Of a stretch of 42,939 bases of DNA, positions 26,418-34,684 are shown piece by piece. Where the stretch lies: contig PGXW01000022.1 of NCBI GenBank assembly GCA_002839355.1, forward strand, positions 1 to 42,939, read 5' to 3'. Position numbers and translations under genes: made by a program. The notes beneath the pieces are model-generated. The model searched no databases, had not been told where the DNA came from, and saw only the letters and a program-made list of their open reading frames with translations. Each line of letters begins with the position of its first letter. Positions within the stretch are counted from its first letter, which is position 1. The DNA comes from Spirochaetae bacterium HGW-Spirochaetae-2. GTDB taxonomy: Bacteria > Spirochaetota > Spirochaetia > Sphaerochaetales > Sphaerochaetaceae.

Positions 26418-27702
26418 ACTGCATTGTCTGGCCAGTGGTCGGATGGGTGAATTGCAGCGTGTAGGCGTGGAGCATCAAGCGTGAAGTCTCCGAACCCGAG
26501 CCGTACAAGCGGTCCCCCACAATAGGGTGTCCCAGCCCCTTGGCATGTGCGCTATGCAGACGCAGCTGATGCGTCCGACCGGTCAGCGGTTCGAATTGGA
26601 CGCGTGTGACCAGAGCTTTGTCCTCGCCAAACGGTTCGACCCTGATCTTCTGCCACACCGTCGTGCCCCATTTGCCGAGCACCGGATCATACTTCTGGCG
26701 CGGCCGGTTGTCGGGATCGTAGCGGAATGCCAGCTCGATGTGTCCCAAATCCTTGGGAACCACCCCTTCGAGCAGCGCCAAATAGCGCTTGTGGACCTGG
26801 CGCTTGATAAACTGTATCGACAAGTCCCGGTGGGCCTCCTGGGTGAACGCCAACACCAACAAGCCCGAGGTGTCCATATCGAGCCGATGCACAGACGGTT
26901 GTTCCAGACAATCGGGAAACAATCGTTTTACCCGGGCGACAATGCAATCCTGCTTGTCCTCTCCCCGTCCGGGAACCGACAATAGTCCAGCCGGCTTGTT
27001 CACCACGATGATCGAGTCGTCACGGTAGACGATATCGAGACCCAGCATGGCACCCAGCAACGGCTTGCACCGTTCGTCACACGGTTCGTAGAACTGCTTG
27101 TGGATTCTGCTGTTGGACTTGTTCGATGCGCCGTAATAGAATTCGGCCATACTAAACGGGTGGAGCCCTGTCTTAAAGGCGTGGTTAAGCAATTTGGGGG
27201 CACAACAATCCCCGGTGCCGGTCGGAGGAATTCGATTGCCGAATATCGCTTCCATCGATACAGTCGATCCGTCGATACAATGGAATGTGTAGTGTCCGAA
27301 CAATTCGCGCTGGATGGCTTGTGAACGTTCCTTCCGCCGGTTCCGCACGGTCTCGGCAACTTCTCCACTGGCCTGTGCAATGGCTTGCGATAGTACGGCG
27401 ACAGCCTGCGCACCGTCTGCGGCGATACGTTCGAATTCCGCGGCATCGACCACCGGGGGAACCCATCCCTCGATTTCCCAAAGACCATCGTATTGCCCGC
27501 TGAAGGCCTTGAGTACGACCTCCTTTCCGTCCGAATCGCAACATACCAGCACCCCGAACATCTGCCCCAAGGCAGATCCGAACAGGTAGTCCGTGCCGAC
27601 AAGCCCCTGCCCCTCGAAATCGAGGCTGCCATGTGTATCGAGATCGTGTTGCAATTGCAGGCAATAGTGGCGGGCTTTCTCGGTGGGCAATGGGTTGGTC
27701 AT
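26395..27702 (-). CDS. RluA-family RNA pseudouridine synthase with N-terminal extension
   Basis: A 435-residue protein. The C-terminal half is an RluA-type synthase with VNKPAGLLSVPG, the catalytic aspartate D275 in HRLDMDTSG, and the closing GRTHQLRLHSAH motif. It isomerises uridine to pseudouridine in rRNA or tRNA. The first 215 residues form the extension of an RluA subgroup with a cysteine-rich GTGDCCAPKLL segment and a CDERC pair. The target uridine is unknown. The start at 27702 has AGAGGA upstream at a rather long spacing. Confidence 0.85.
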   Translation of the reverse strand: MTNPLPTEKARHYCLQLQHDLDTHGSLDFEGQGLVGTDYLFGSALGQMFGVLVCCDSDGKEVVLKAFSGQYDGLWEIEGWVPPVVDAAEFERIAADGAQAVAVLSQAIAQASGEVAETVRNRRKERSQAIQRELFGHYTFHCIDGSTVSMEAIFGNRIPPTGTGDCCAPKLLNHAFKTGLHPFSMAEFYYGASNKSNSRIHKQFYEPCDERCKPLLGAMLGLDIVYRDDSIIVVNKPAGLLSVPGRGEDKQDCIVARVKRLFPDCLEQPSVHRLDMDTSGLLVLAFTQEAHRDLSIQFIKRQVHKRYLALLEGVVPKDLGHIELAFRYDPDNRPRQKYDPVLGKWGTTVWQKIRVEPFGEDKALVTRVQFEPLTGRTHQLRLHSAHAKGLGHPIVGDRLYGSGSETSRLMLHAYTLQFTHPTTGQTMQFTLDPDF

Positions 27703-27947
27703 GCTATGGTATTTCCTCTGTGGTGAGTCTACCAGAGTACCTTCGGGCAACTCAAGGTGTTCCGTACAGGTGAGCTTAGAAATACTTTCAGGCCGTTTTG
27801 TCGGCAGGATAAGGTTTTACCACCTGCCACTCCATTCGGGAGACACGAAAAACCCAAATTCCATGCAATTGCCTGTACTAAGACGGCTGTTTGTTCTATT
27901 ATTACACAAACTCGAATTTGTGTCTAATTTGACAAAAGGAATACAAA

Positions 27948-29351
27948 GTGAAAGAATGGACATTCGAAAATTTTCAAAAGCTGATCGCTTCACTGAAGAT
28001 CAAGCTCCCCTCATTCGACCTACCAAAACTGACTATTGGAAATAAAACGGCTCCTATCGCGATCGTACAAGGTGGCATGGGCGTCGGCATCTCCCTCTCA
28101 TCGCTCTCCTCCGCGGTGGCGAACCAAGGTGGCATCGGTATTATCGCAGCGAACGGAATCGGCATGATCGAACCAGACTATTTCAAGGATGGACGGGCCG
28201 CCAATATCAAGGGGTTGCGCAGCGAAATCAGGAAAGCCAAAGCCCAAAGTGCCGGAATCATCGGCGTGAACATCATGGTCGCGCTGGAGGATTTCCAGGA
28301 ACTGCTCAAGACAGCTATCGAGGAGAAAGTCGATGCGGTATTCTTGGGTGCGGGGCTCCCGATCAAGAATCTCCCTGTCGCACAATTGCGGGAAGCAGGT
28401 GTGCAGGTGGTGCCGATTGTCAGTTCAGCCCGGGCCACCAACCTCATCTTCTCCATGTGGAAGCGGATTTACCACGATGTGCCCGATGCGGTGGTTGTCG
28501 AAGGTCCGAAAGCCGGAGGGCATCTTGGTGTTGCCCAAGCGGATTTGGAGGACGATGCCTTCTCGCTTGAGACTGTTGTCCCCCAGGTGAAGGAAGCTCT
28601 CGCCCCCTACGTCGAGGAATTCGGCAAGCCGATTCCCCTGATCGCCGGTGGTGGTATCTTCACCGGTGAGGATATCTACAAGATCATGAAGCTTGGCGCC
28701 GATGGCGTGCAAATGGGTACCCGTTTCGCCGCCACCGATGAATGTGACGCCGATATCCGCTTCAAGGAAGCTATCGTCGCCTGCTCGCAGGAGGACATTG
28801 GCATCATCAAGAGTCCGGTCGGACTTCCCGGTCGTGCGATCATCAATGATTTCCTCACTTCCACAACCGAAAGGAAACGCAACTTCTCCTGTCCCTGGCA
28901 GTGTCTTGCAGGATGCCAGGCGGAGGAATCGAATTACTGCATCTCCATGGCTTTGAACAATGCCCGCAAGGGAAACCTGAAAAGCGGTTTCGTATTCGTC
29001 GGTTCCAACGCCCACAGGGTCTCCGCGATCACTTCGGTCGGAGAGTTGATCCACGAATTGCGACAGGAGTATGCCGCGGCCCTCTTCGCGGACAAGAAGA
29101 CCATATTCACCGAAGTGGCGGAACTGGCTGCCCGGTTGAAGCACGAGTATAAGGTCACAGAACAGCGGGCCCGGGAGTTGAAGGATTCGTACCTGCAGGC
29201 ACTGGCCAATGGTCCGATTCCCGATACGATCGCATCGGCCAAAGCCGAGCTGAAAGTAGTAAATGCCCGGCTTTCGCATATCCAACATGCCATTACCGAA
29301 AAATTGTCCGAGGTGTTCCAGGACGGCTCGCAGCAAACGGCCAATTTCTAG
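27948..29351 (+). CDS. Nitronate monooxygenase / FabK-like FMN flavoprotein
   Basis: A 467-residue TIM-barrel flavoprotein of the NMO (2-nitropropane dioxygenase) family. Features are IVQGGMGVGISLSSL at the start, GVNIMVALEDF, VEGPKAGGHLGV, the flavin-phosphate region IAGGGIFTGEDIYKIMKLGADGVQMGTRF, and a cysteine cluster CPWQCLAGC (about 320-330). An added C-terminal region of about 100 residues looks helical. It may oxidise nitronates, but many members have other or unknown roles. The start is GTG, seven bases after AAAGGA. It stands alone. The 245-base gap before it shows no other gene. Confidence 0.82.
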   Translation: MKEWTFENFQKLIASLKIKLPSFDLPKLTIGNKTAPIAIVQGGMGVGISLSSLSSAVANQGGIGIIAANGIGMIEPDYFKDGRAANIKGLRSEIRKAKAQSAGIIGVNIMVALEDFQELLKTAIEEKVDAVFLGAGLPIKNLPVAQLREAGVQVVPIVSSARATNLIFSMWKRIYHDVPDAVVVEGPKAGGHLGVAQADLEDDAFSLETVVPQVKEALAPYVEEFGKPIPLIAGGGIFTGEDIYKIMKLGADGVQMGTRFAATDECDADIRFKEAIVACSQEDIGIIKSPVGLPGRAIINDFLTSTTERKRNFSCPWQCLAGCQAEESNYCISMALNNARKGNLKSGFVFVGSNAHRVSAITSVGELIHELRQEYAAALFADKKTIFTEVAELAARLKHEYKVTEQRARELKDSYLQALANGPIPDTIASAKAELKVVNARLSHIQHAITEKLSEVFQDGSQQTANF

Positions 29352-29373
29352 GAGATAGCAGGAAGCGGCGGGT

Positions 29374-30153
29374 CTAGAGGCGTATGCAGATAGACTCGTC
29401 CAAGCCTTCATCCCAGGGAGCTTCCTCGTAATTGCTGTCGAGGGCATACTCGCCGGTGGGGTTGGTTGCGTCGAAATCGATCCAAGCGGTACCAATGAGG
29501 ACCTCGGGACGATAATGTGCGTACGTTTCGACCATGGCATTCCTCAGGGATTCCTCGGGTATGCTGAAGCCCAACAGTGCCAATCGGCTTCGCATGGCAC
29601 TCGATTCCTCCGGACCCATTCCGCGCTCCGGACCATCGTCTATACCGTCCCCCGGTGCAGTACTATCCGAAATGTATATCTTGTAGGCTGTGATGCGTAC
29701 TTCCAAACCGAAATATCGGGCAATCGCGGCAAACACCGCCGCGTGGTCCCAACAGACACCATATATCTTCGTATCGACGCCCTCGCCCATCTGTCGTGTC
29801 TTGATCATGTCTCCGACAGGATAGATGCCCGGCATGATGTTGTTCCAGCGCATGGGATAGGATATGTCGGGCAGGGCCATGGCATCCATCGTCATCTTCG
29901 CTCGTTGCCAAGCAACGAGCGCGTTCGCGATATCCTCGTCGGTCCACGTCGGATTACCATCCACATCGACAGAGTCGAGCAAGCCAAAATTCACATCCAG
30001 ATAGTCGATATCCGCTTGGCTCAAGGCCTCGTAGGGAGAGAACGCCGGAAACTTTTCGAAGGAAACCTGTTGCTCACAGCCAATGCCCAGTGCCAAAATC
30101 AGCAGGATGATGGTTAGGATTATCGCGTAGAACACATATCGCATGCGTACCAT
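29374..30153 (-). CDS. Transglutaminase-like lipoprotein
   Basis: A 259-residue protein with a signal peptide and lipobox LGIGC (cysteine at 26), so it is probably anchored to a membrane outside the cytoplasm. The core matches transglutaminase-like domains: YGVCWDHAAVFAAIARYFG with cysteine 134, AHYRPEV with histidine 213, and WIDFDATN with aspartate 228, the expected Cys-His-Asp triad. Such domains act as peptidases or crosslinking enzymes. The ATG at 30153 follows AGGAGG. It is 77 bases downstream of another lipoprotein gene on the same strand. Confidence 0.75.
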   Translation of the reverse strand: MVRMRYVFYAIILTIILLILALGIGCEQQVSFEKFPAFSPYEALSQADIDYLDVNFGLLDSVDVDGNPTWTDEDIANALVAWQRAKMTMDAMALPDISYPMRWNNIMPGIYPVGDMIKTRQMGEGVDTKIYGVCWDHAAVFAAIARYFGLEVRITAYKIYISDSTAPGDGIDDGPERGMGPEESSAMRSRLALLGFSIPEESLRNAMVETYAHYRPEVLIGTAWIDFDATNPTGEYALDSNYEEAPWDEGLDESICIRL

Positions 30154-30230
30154 ATGTGCCTCCTGCCAAGTAAAACAACCGGGAGGCGCGTATGATACAT
30201 ATTCAGTACATGCAAGATCATGTCAGACCG

Positions 30231-31493
30231 TCAGAACTGGTAATCGGCCTCGGTCAACTCGATTTCCCAGGGATCGCTGCCGGGGTGCCACTCCCTGTGG
30301 TAGAGTTCGTCATCGACATCGACCCCGACAAGATGCAGTTTCAGCTGTGATGGATCCTCCATCAACTCCCACAACAAGGAGTTGTATTTCGGGAACACAT
30401 CGATGTAGTCACCTAAGGCCAGTACATCGTCGTCGAGCAAATCCTCTCCCCATTCATCCAGCAGGTACATCTCGTCGGTCATGAGATACAGGTACCAGAT
30501 GGTATCACCTGTATAGTTGGTGATCCGAACGGCGTCCTCTTGCACCACCGGTTCGTGCGTATCTACAAACGTCAAGTCATCGAGCGTGAATACGATTCCC
30601 CACGGGTCCGTAGTCGGATACCATTCCTTCCGATACTCGTCACCGTCGGTATCTTTCGCGAACACCAGGAGCCTCGCATACGCATCGAATTCCAACAAAT
30701 CGGCGATCCATGGAATATCGGAAACCGCGATCTGTACAGAATTTCCCGAGGTGAGTACGTGGGCTCCCAACAGGTCGGTACCCATTTCCCCCTCGACAAA
30801 TTCGGAAGGATCCACGAAATGCAGGTCCTCCAAGGGATACCCGGTTCTGTTCGTAACCACGATATGTTCGCCGCTGGAAACGGGAACGGAAGGTTGGTAC
30901 GCCATGTCCAGGGCCTCGAACGGTATCGATATGTTCCAGGGATCGATCTCGGGCTTCCAAATCAGATAGTACAAATCCCCATCGGTGTCGATAGCATTGA
31001 GAATAAATTCGCTGCCGTCCTTCACCATGAGCGCCTGCTGCAAATCGGGATAGTCCGCCAGGAATATCTCACGGTACTGCTGGTCATCCAATGGCGATTC
31101 TCCCAGCAGATTCACCATGGCCTCCGACGCAAGGAACATGGAGTCGGAGAACAGGTCCGCCATGAGCAAGGTATACCCGGTGGTATTGGTGAGTATCACC
31201 CTATCGCCATAGGGCACCACCGGCCGGACTTTCACATACCGCTTGGGCTCCACTGGTGTGGCAACGGATTCGGATGCAGGGGGTGCGGAAGGTACTTCGA
31301 CTTCGGGTGCCGGCTCCGGCACAAGTTCCGCCACAGGTGCGGCAGGTTCGGCTTCAGGCACATTTTCGATTGTCGGTACCTGTTCGACGGGAAGGCCCTG
31401 GGGTTCCACTGCGGCGGCCGAAGCACACGATGTAAGCAGAAACAGCATGCCGACGAGAGTAAGAAATACGATGGACAATGCATTTCTTCTCAT
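30231..31493 (-). CDS. Lipoprotein with three tandem copies of an unnamed repeat of about 110 residues
   Basis: A 420-residue protein with a signal peptide and lipobox LLTSC (cysteine at 23), then a low-complexity proline/glutamate/alanine/valine linker (about 30-85). Three similar units follow at about 98-192, 210-302 and 321-413. Each begins with a TNxTG turn (LTNTTGY, VTNRTGY, ITNYTGD), has a hydrophobic L-LG/LLDD middle and a short D-D/G-L/E-Y stretch, and closes with W-P-DPW-I (WKPEIDPWNI, WYPTTDPWGI, WHPGSDPWEI). I do not recognise the repeat. The strongly acidic composition suggests metal or surface binding. The ATG at 31493 follows AAGGAA. Confidence 0.75.
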   Translation of the reverse strand: MRRNALSIVFLTLVGMLFLLTSCASAAAVEPQGLPVEQVPTIENVPEAEPAAPVAELVPEPAPEVEVPSAPPASESVATPVEPKRYVKVRPVVPYGDRVILTNTTGYTLLMADLFSDSMFLASEAMVNLLGESPLDDQQYREIFLADYPDLQQALMVKDGSEFILNAIDTDGDLYYLIWKPEIDPWNISIPFEALDMAYQPSVPVSSGEHIVVTNRTGYPLEDLHFVDPSEFVEGEMGTDLLGAHVLTSGNSVQIAVSDIPWIADLLEFDAYARLLVFAKDTDGDEYRKEWYPTTDPWGIVFTLDDLTFVDTHEPVVQEDAVRITNYTGDTIWYLYLMTDEMYLLDEWGEDLLDDDVLALGDYIDVFPKYNSLLWELMEDPSQLKLHLVGVDVDDELYHREWHPGSDPWEIELTEADYQF

Positions 31494-31546
31494 GATCTTA
31501 TTCCTTATGTATGCGAAAAAAACAGACGGGACAAAGAAAGGTGACA

Positions 31547-31810
31547 CTACCGATAGATTCTTCCAAAATGCCCAATAATCAGATCAACGACAACTGCTTT
31601 GCAATCGATTATTTCAACCAGCAGGCGATAGTCGCCGATTCTATAACGCCAGGAGCCGCTAAAATTACCTACCAAGCCTTTTCCAATCCTTCGGGGATTT
31701 TCACATCCTTGCAAATTCTTACGAATCCAACCGAGAATAAAGGAAGCAGTGTAAGGATCCAATTTCCTCAATTCCTTCAGGGCCTTGTCAGTAAAAACAA
31801 CCGAATACAT
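31547..31810 (-). CDS. RelE/ParE-superfamily toxin
   Basis: An 87-residue protein with the compact RelE fold pattern: AYKELRKLDPYTASFI-like N-terminal helices, GNFSGSWRYRIGDYRLLVEI in the middle, and a final IGHFGRIYR strand. Such toxins cleave mRNA at the ribosome or inhibit gyrase (ParE branch). The GSWRYRIGDYRL stretch with several arginines favours the RelE mRNase branch. Its ATG overlaps the antitoxin stop (TGATG), the usual coupling. It lies in an accessory-looking stretch with the antitoxin upstream. Confidence 0.85.
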   Translation of the reverse strand: MYSVVFTDKALKELRKLDPYTASFILGWIRKNLQGCENPRRIGKGLVGNFSGSWRYRIGDYRLLVEIIDCKAVVVDLIIGHFGRIYR

Positions 31811-32031
31811 CAGAGCAGACCCAAATCCTGTTCGACTTCATCCAGAGAATGGACGACAGGCCGTTTTCGATACTCCTCCAGAGCCCTTTCGTATACGTGC
31901 AGATCATATTCATCTTCAATCTGTCGCATGACAGCTTGCCTGATCACCTCGGAGACAGTCATCATCTTCATCTTCGCATAATTTTTAAGCAATTCTGAAT
32001 CCGCTTCGTTCAAGCGTAAAGAAATCGTCAT
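31810..32031 (-). CDS. Ribbon-helix-helix antitoxin
   Basis: A 73-residue protein partner of the RelE-like toxin. It begins with the RHH DNA-binding strand and helices (TISLRLNEADSELLKNYAKMKMMTVSEVIRQAV) and ends in a charged tail that would wrap the toxin. The ATG at 32031 has GGGAGG seven bases upstream. RHH antitoxins repress their own promoter, and a perfect palindrome overlaps the -10 box here. Confidence 0.85.
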   Translation of the reverse strand: MTISLRLNEADSELLKNYAKMKMMTVSEVIRQAVMRQIEDEYDLHVYERALEEYRKRPVVHSLDEVEQDLGLL

Positions 32032-32049
32032 ATACCAACCTCCCAACTG

Positions 32050-32086
32050 TGTAATACTTTGTATTACATTTCGTATGGCAAGTCAA
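32050..32086 (-). promoter_or_regulatory. Promoter and palindromic operator of the toxin-antitoxin pair
   Basis: On the minus strand TTGACT (32086-32081), 17 bases, TACAAA (32063-32058). A perfect 8-bp inverted repeat TGTAATAC-ttt-GTATTACA (32050-32068, plus strand) covers the -10. This fits autorepression by the RHH antitoxin. Confidence 0.7.
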
Positions 32087-32163
32087 ATACAACCTTACCC
32101 CACCACCCAAAACTTCCACCCCCACTCCAATTCTGGTATTATTGCCCGGGAGGGGGCTTACCA

Positions 32164-32649
32164 GTGCGGGACCGTCGATTCGTTGCATTACATCGGGGTG
32201 GCGAACTCACCCCCACCGACCATCGGTTGCTCATGGTCTGGGCGCTAGAGTGCACCTACCATGTGAGCACTTGTACTTCCCTGGAATTCAGACCTTCCCT
32301 CTTGCAGGCTTTGCGAACGGCCCAGGCGTGGATCGACGGCAAGGCCACCACTGGCGATGCCATGAAGGCATCGAGGGCAGTGCATGCCGAAGCCAAGGGT
32401 ATGGACGATCCAATCGAAAAACTGCTGGCGCGTTGTGTCGGACAGGCGGTCGCCACCGCCCATATGGCCGACCATTGCCTCGGCCCGGCTTGGTATGCGA
32501 TAAAGATTGTCCGTGAAGTCGGAGGGTCCGAGCTGGAACGGGCTTGGCAACTCGAACACCTATCCATTCTCCCCCCCCATTTGGTGAGCCTGATCACCAC
32601 TGCCCAGAAATTCACGGGTAATCGTACCATGCCTGTTCCGACTGACTAA
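32164..32649 (+). CDS. Imm5-like putative immunity protein
   Basis: A 161-residue, helix-rich protein. The pattern WALECTYHV, then AQAWIDGKATTGDAMKASRAVHAEAKG, then GQAVATAHMADHC with regularly spaced histidines, resembles the Imm5 family of polymorphic-toxin immunity proteins. That family is defined mostly by context, and a distinct function is possible. No toxin partner is visible nearby. The start is probably GTG at 32164 after GGGAGGGGG; the open frame extends upstream through the toxin-antitoxin operator, which is unlikely to be coding. Confidence 0.6.
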   Translation: MRDRRFVALHRGGELTPTDHRLLMVWALECTYHVSTCTSLEFRPSLLQALRTAQAWIDGKATTGDAMKASRAVHAEAKGMDDPIEKLLARCVGQAVATAHMADHCLGPAWYAIKIVREVGGSELERAWQLEHLSILPPHLVSLITTAQKFTGNRTMPVPTD

Positions 32650-32697
32650 CCCCTGTTTTAAAACATCAAAAATTATAAAATTTTTCGTAACCATATC

Positions 32698-32759
32698 TTG
32701 ACAGTTTTTTCGGCAAGTGGTATTTCTATTCCCAGTTAAGTAAGTATACGTTTACTTAC
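32698..32759 (+). promoter_or_regulatory. Promoter and TetR-type operator of the DUF2807 operon
   Basis: TTGACA (32698-32703), 17 bases, TATTTC (32721-32726). Just downstream, GTAAGTATAC/GTTTACTTAC (32740-32759) is a 20-bp palindrome with one mismatch per arm pair, typical of TetR-family sites. A repressor there would block the new transcript. The TetR protein encoded two genes on is the obvious candidate. Confidence 0.6.
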
Positions 32760-32779
32760 ATTTAAGGAGAAACAAGAAT

Positions 32780-33430
32780 ATGTTGAAAACAGTACTCGTC
32801 ATTGTGCTCTCGACCGCTGCGTTGGGAGCAACCTATGCCTCGGTGGCACAATCGGTGCAACACAGGACAGTGGCACCATTCTCGGCAATCGCGCTCAACG
32901 GTATGGGCACGGTAAACATCCACCAAGGTCCACAATCGGTTGTGGTCACCGTCGACGAATCCGTTATCGATCGCTATGAGACAATCGTTCAGAACGGCAC
33001 TTTGAACGTCGGATTCGGATGCACCTTCAGCCTGAAGATGCTGCGGGCAATGAAACACCTCGAACACTGCACCGTCGATATCACAGTTCCCGATCTCCAG
33101 CGCATCTCGGTCAACGGCAGTGGAAACCTGGTAGTCGATTCGTTCAGCGGAGATTCGTTGAGAATCGATATCACCGGTGCCGGAACCGTCGTTTTCGCTG
33201 GCTCTTGTGATGATCTGGAGGTAAACTGTACCGGAAGCGCTGTCTTCAAGGGCGGTGAACTGCAATCGAAGAACGCGAAGATCAGCAGCACGGGAGCAGC
33301 CAACATACAGGTCAAGGTTGAGGAGACCTTATCCGTAAAGATATCCGGAGCCGGGGATGTCACCTATTGGGGCAATCCACGCATAACACAACGCATATCC
33401 GGTGCCGGATCATTGCATCACGGAATCTGA
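32780..33430 (+). CDS. DUF2807 (head-GIN) exported protein
   Basis: A 216-residue protein with a signal peptide (LKTVLVIVLSTAALGATYAS). The mature part shows the repeating short strands of DUF2807 proteins, with glycine/serine/threonine turns (VNGSGNLVVDSFSG, ITGAGTVVFAG, ISGAGDVTYWGNP, ISGAGSLHHG). This suggests a beta-helix in the periplasm or at the cell surface. The function of the family is not known. The ATG follows AAGGAG at ten bases. It is the first gene of an operon with a TetR regulator and a flavodoxin. Confidence 0.8.
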   Translation: MLKTVLVIVLSTAALGATYASVAQSVQHRTVAPFSAIALNGMGTVNIHQGPQSVVVTVDESVIDRYETIVQNGTLNVGFGCTFSLKMLRAMKHLEHCTVDITVPDLQRISVNGSGNLVVDSFSGDSLRIDITGAGTVVFAGSCDDLEVNCTGSAVFKGGELQSKNAKISSTGAANIQVKVEETLSVKISGAGDVTYWGNPRITQRISGAGSLHHGI

Positions 33431-33447
33431 AAGAAGGAAGGAATCAC

Positions 33448-34131
33448 ATGCGCAAAGAAACACACCAGCCCAAGCCGCTGGGAAGACCGGTGGCGAAGGT
33501 CGACGATATTCCGATGAAAGAAAAGATCCTATTCGCAGCCATCGAGCTGTTCTCCCTCAACGGGTACACAAAGACCTCCGTACGGCAGATTGCGCGGGCG
33601 GTCGACGTGACCGAAGGGGCGATATACCGCCACTATGCATCGAAAGAGGAGTTGCTGGACGCGGTCTTCTCCTATGCAAGGGAATTCATCTTCACCCCTT
33701 TGCCGATCGAAGACCAGTTGGAGAATCCCTCGGGCATGTCCGTGTTCCGCGGTCTGCTTGCGCCGTTGCCGCAACTGATCACCTCCATGCCGGTGGTGAT
33801 CAAGATTGCCCGGATCATGTACCATGAGATGCAAAGCAATGAGAACATCCGCTCGTACTACCTGCAGGAATTCGTGCAGCCGGCGGATGTGTATATCGAG
33901 CAGCTCTTCACGTCTTGCATAGAGAAGGGATTGGTGATTGCATGTGATGCCAAATCGCTGGCCAATGTATTCAATGCGTTCCGGTCGGAATGGACCTTCA
34001 GGCATTTCATTGTCGGTCGTGATAGTGAGGATGTCGGGAAACTCGAAGCTGAATTGGAACGCCATATCCTATTCTTCGAGCAGATGTTTTCCACATCACC
34101 GAATAAAAAGGGAGCGGTGCACACATCATGA
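33448..34131 (+). CDS. TetR-family regulator
   Basis: A 227-residue regulator. The N-terminal helix-turn-helix carries ILFAAIELFSLNGYTKTSVRQIARAVDVTEGAIYRHYASKEELL in the usual arrangement, preceded by a basic tail; the C-terminal ligand-binding half is variable. The ATG at 33448 lies after AAGGAAGG. It lies 17 bases behind the DUF2807 gene and overlaps the flavodoxin gene by four bases, so it sits inside the operon it probably represses. The ligand is unknown. Confidence 0.85.
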   Translation: MRKETHQPKPLGRPVAKVDDIPMKEKILFAAIELFSLNGYTKTSVRQIARAVDVTEGAIYRHYASKEELLDAVFSYAREFIFTPLPIEDQLENPSGMSVFRGLLAPLPQLITSMPVVIKIARIMYHEMQSNENIRSYYLQEFVQPADVYIEQLFTSCIEKGLVIACDAKSLANVFNAFRSEWTFRHFIVGRDSEDVGKLEAELERHILFFEQMFSTSPNKKGAVHTS

Positions 34132-34640
34132 AACCGATAGTAATCTCCTACTCGCTGACCGGCAACAATGCCGCCTTGGCCAAGCGTATAGCAAGTAAAC
34201 TGCAGGCCGATCTGGTGGTTGTGGCGGAGCCCAAACGACGTACCATGGGAACCACGATCGCCGACTTGTTGTTGAACCGGAGTCCAAAAGTACGCTTCGT
34301 ACTCTATGACGAGTCACAGTACGATTTCGCACTGTTTGTCGGCCCGGTCTGGATCGGTCACCCCGCCACCCCCCTGCGTAGGCCGTTGAAAAAACTCGTT
34401 CCCACGATCGGGTCCTATGGATTCGCCACCATCAGCGGTGGTGCCGATGGACCGAATGCAAAGCTGGGTATGTATCTGAGAAAATTGGTGAATCGCGATC
34501 CTGCGTTGCTGCTCGACCTGAGCATCGCGAAGCTGTTGCCACCAGGGTCGGAGATCTCACGAGAAATCACCTCCGCATACCGCATTACCGACGCCGAAGT
34601 CGAGCAACTTGCACAACAGGTGGTGGAAACTCTGAAATAA
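34128..34640 (+). CDS. Flavodoxin-like protein
   Basis: A 170-residue protein with the FMN phosphate-binding loop SYSLTGNNAALAKRIASKL at the N-terminus and a GPVWIGHPATPLRRPL segment typical of flavodoxin-like proteins. It is likely an electron carrier or an NAD(P)H:quinone-type flavoprotein. The ATG overlaps the TetR stop (ATGA). It is the last gene of the operon. Confidence 0.8.
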   Translation: MKPIVISYSLTGNNAALAKRIASKLQADLVVVAEPKRRTMGTTIADLLLNRSPKVRFVLYDESQYDFALFVGPVWIGHPATPLRRPLKKLVPTIGSYGFATISGGADGPNAKLGMYLRKLVNRDPALLLDLSIAKLLPPGSEISREITSAYRITDAEVEQLAQQVVETLK

Positions 34641-34684
34641 ACGGTTTCAAAAACCACCGTACGTTCCCTGTACCCGCTCGGGTA

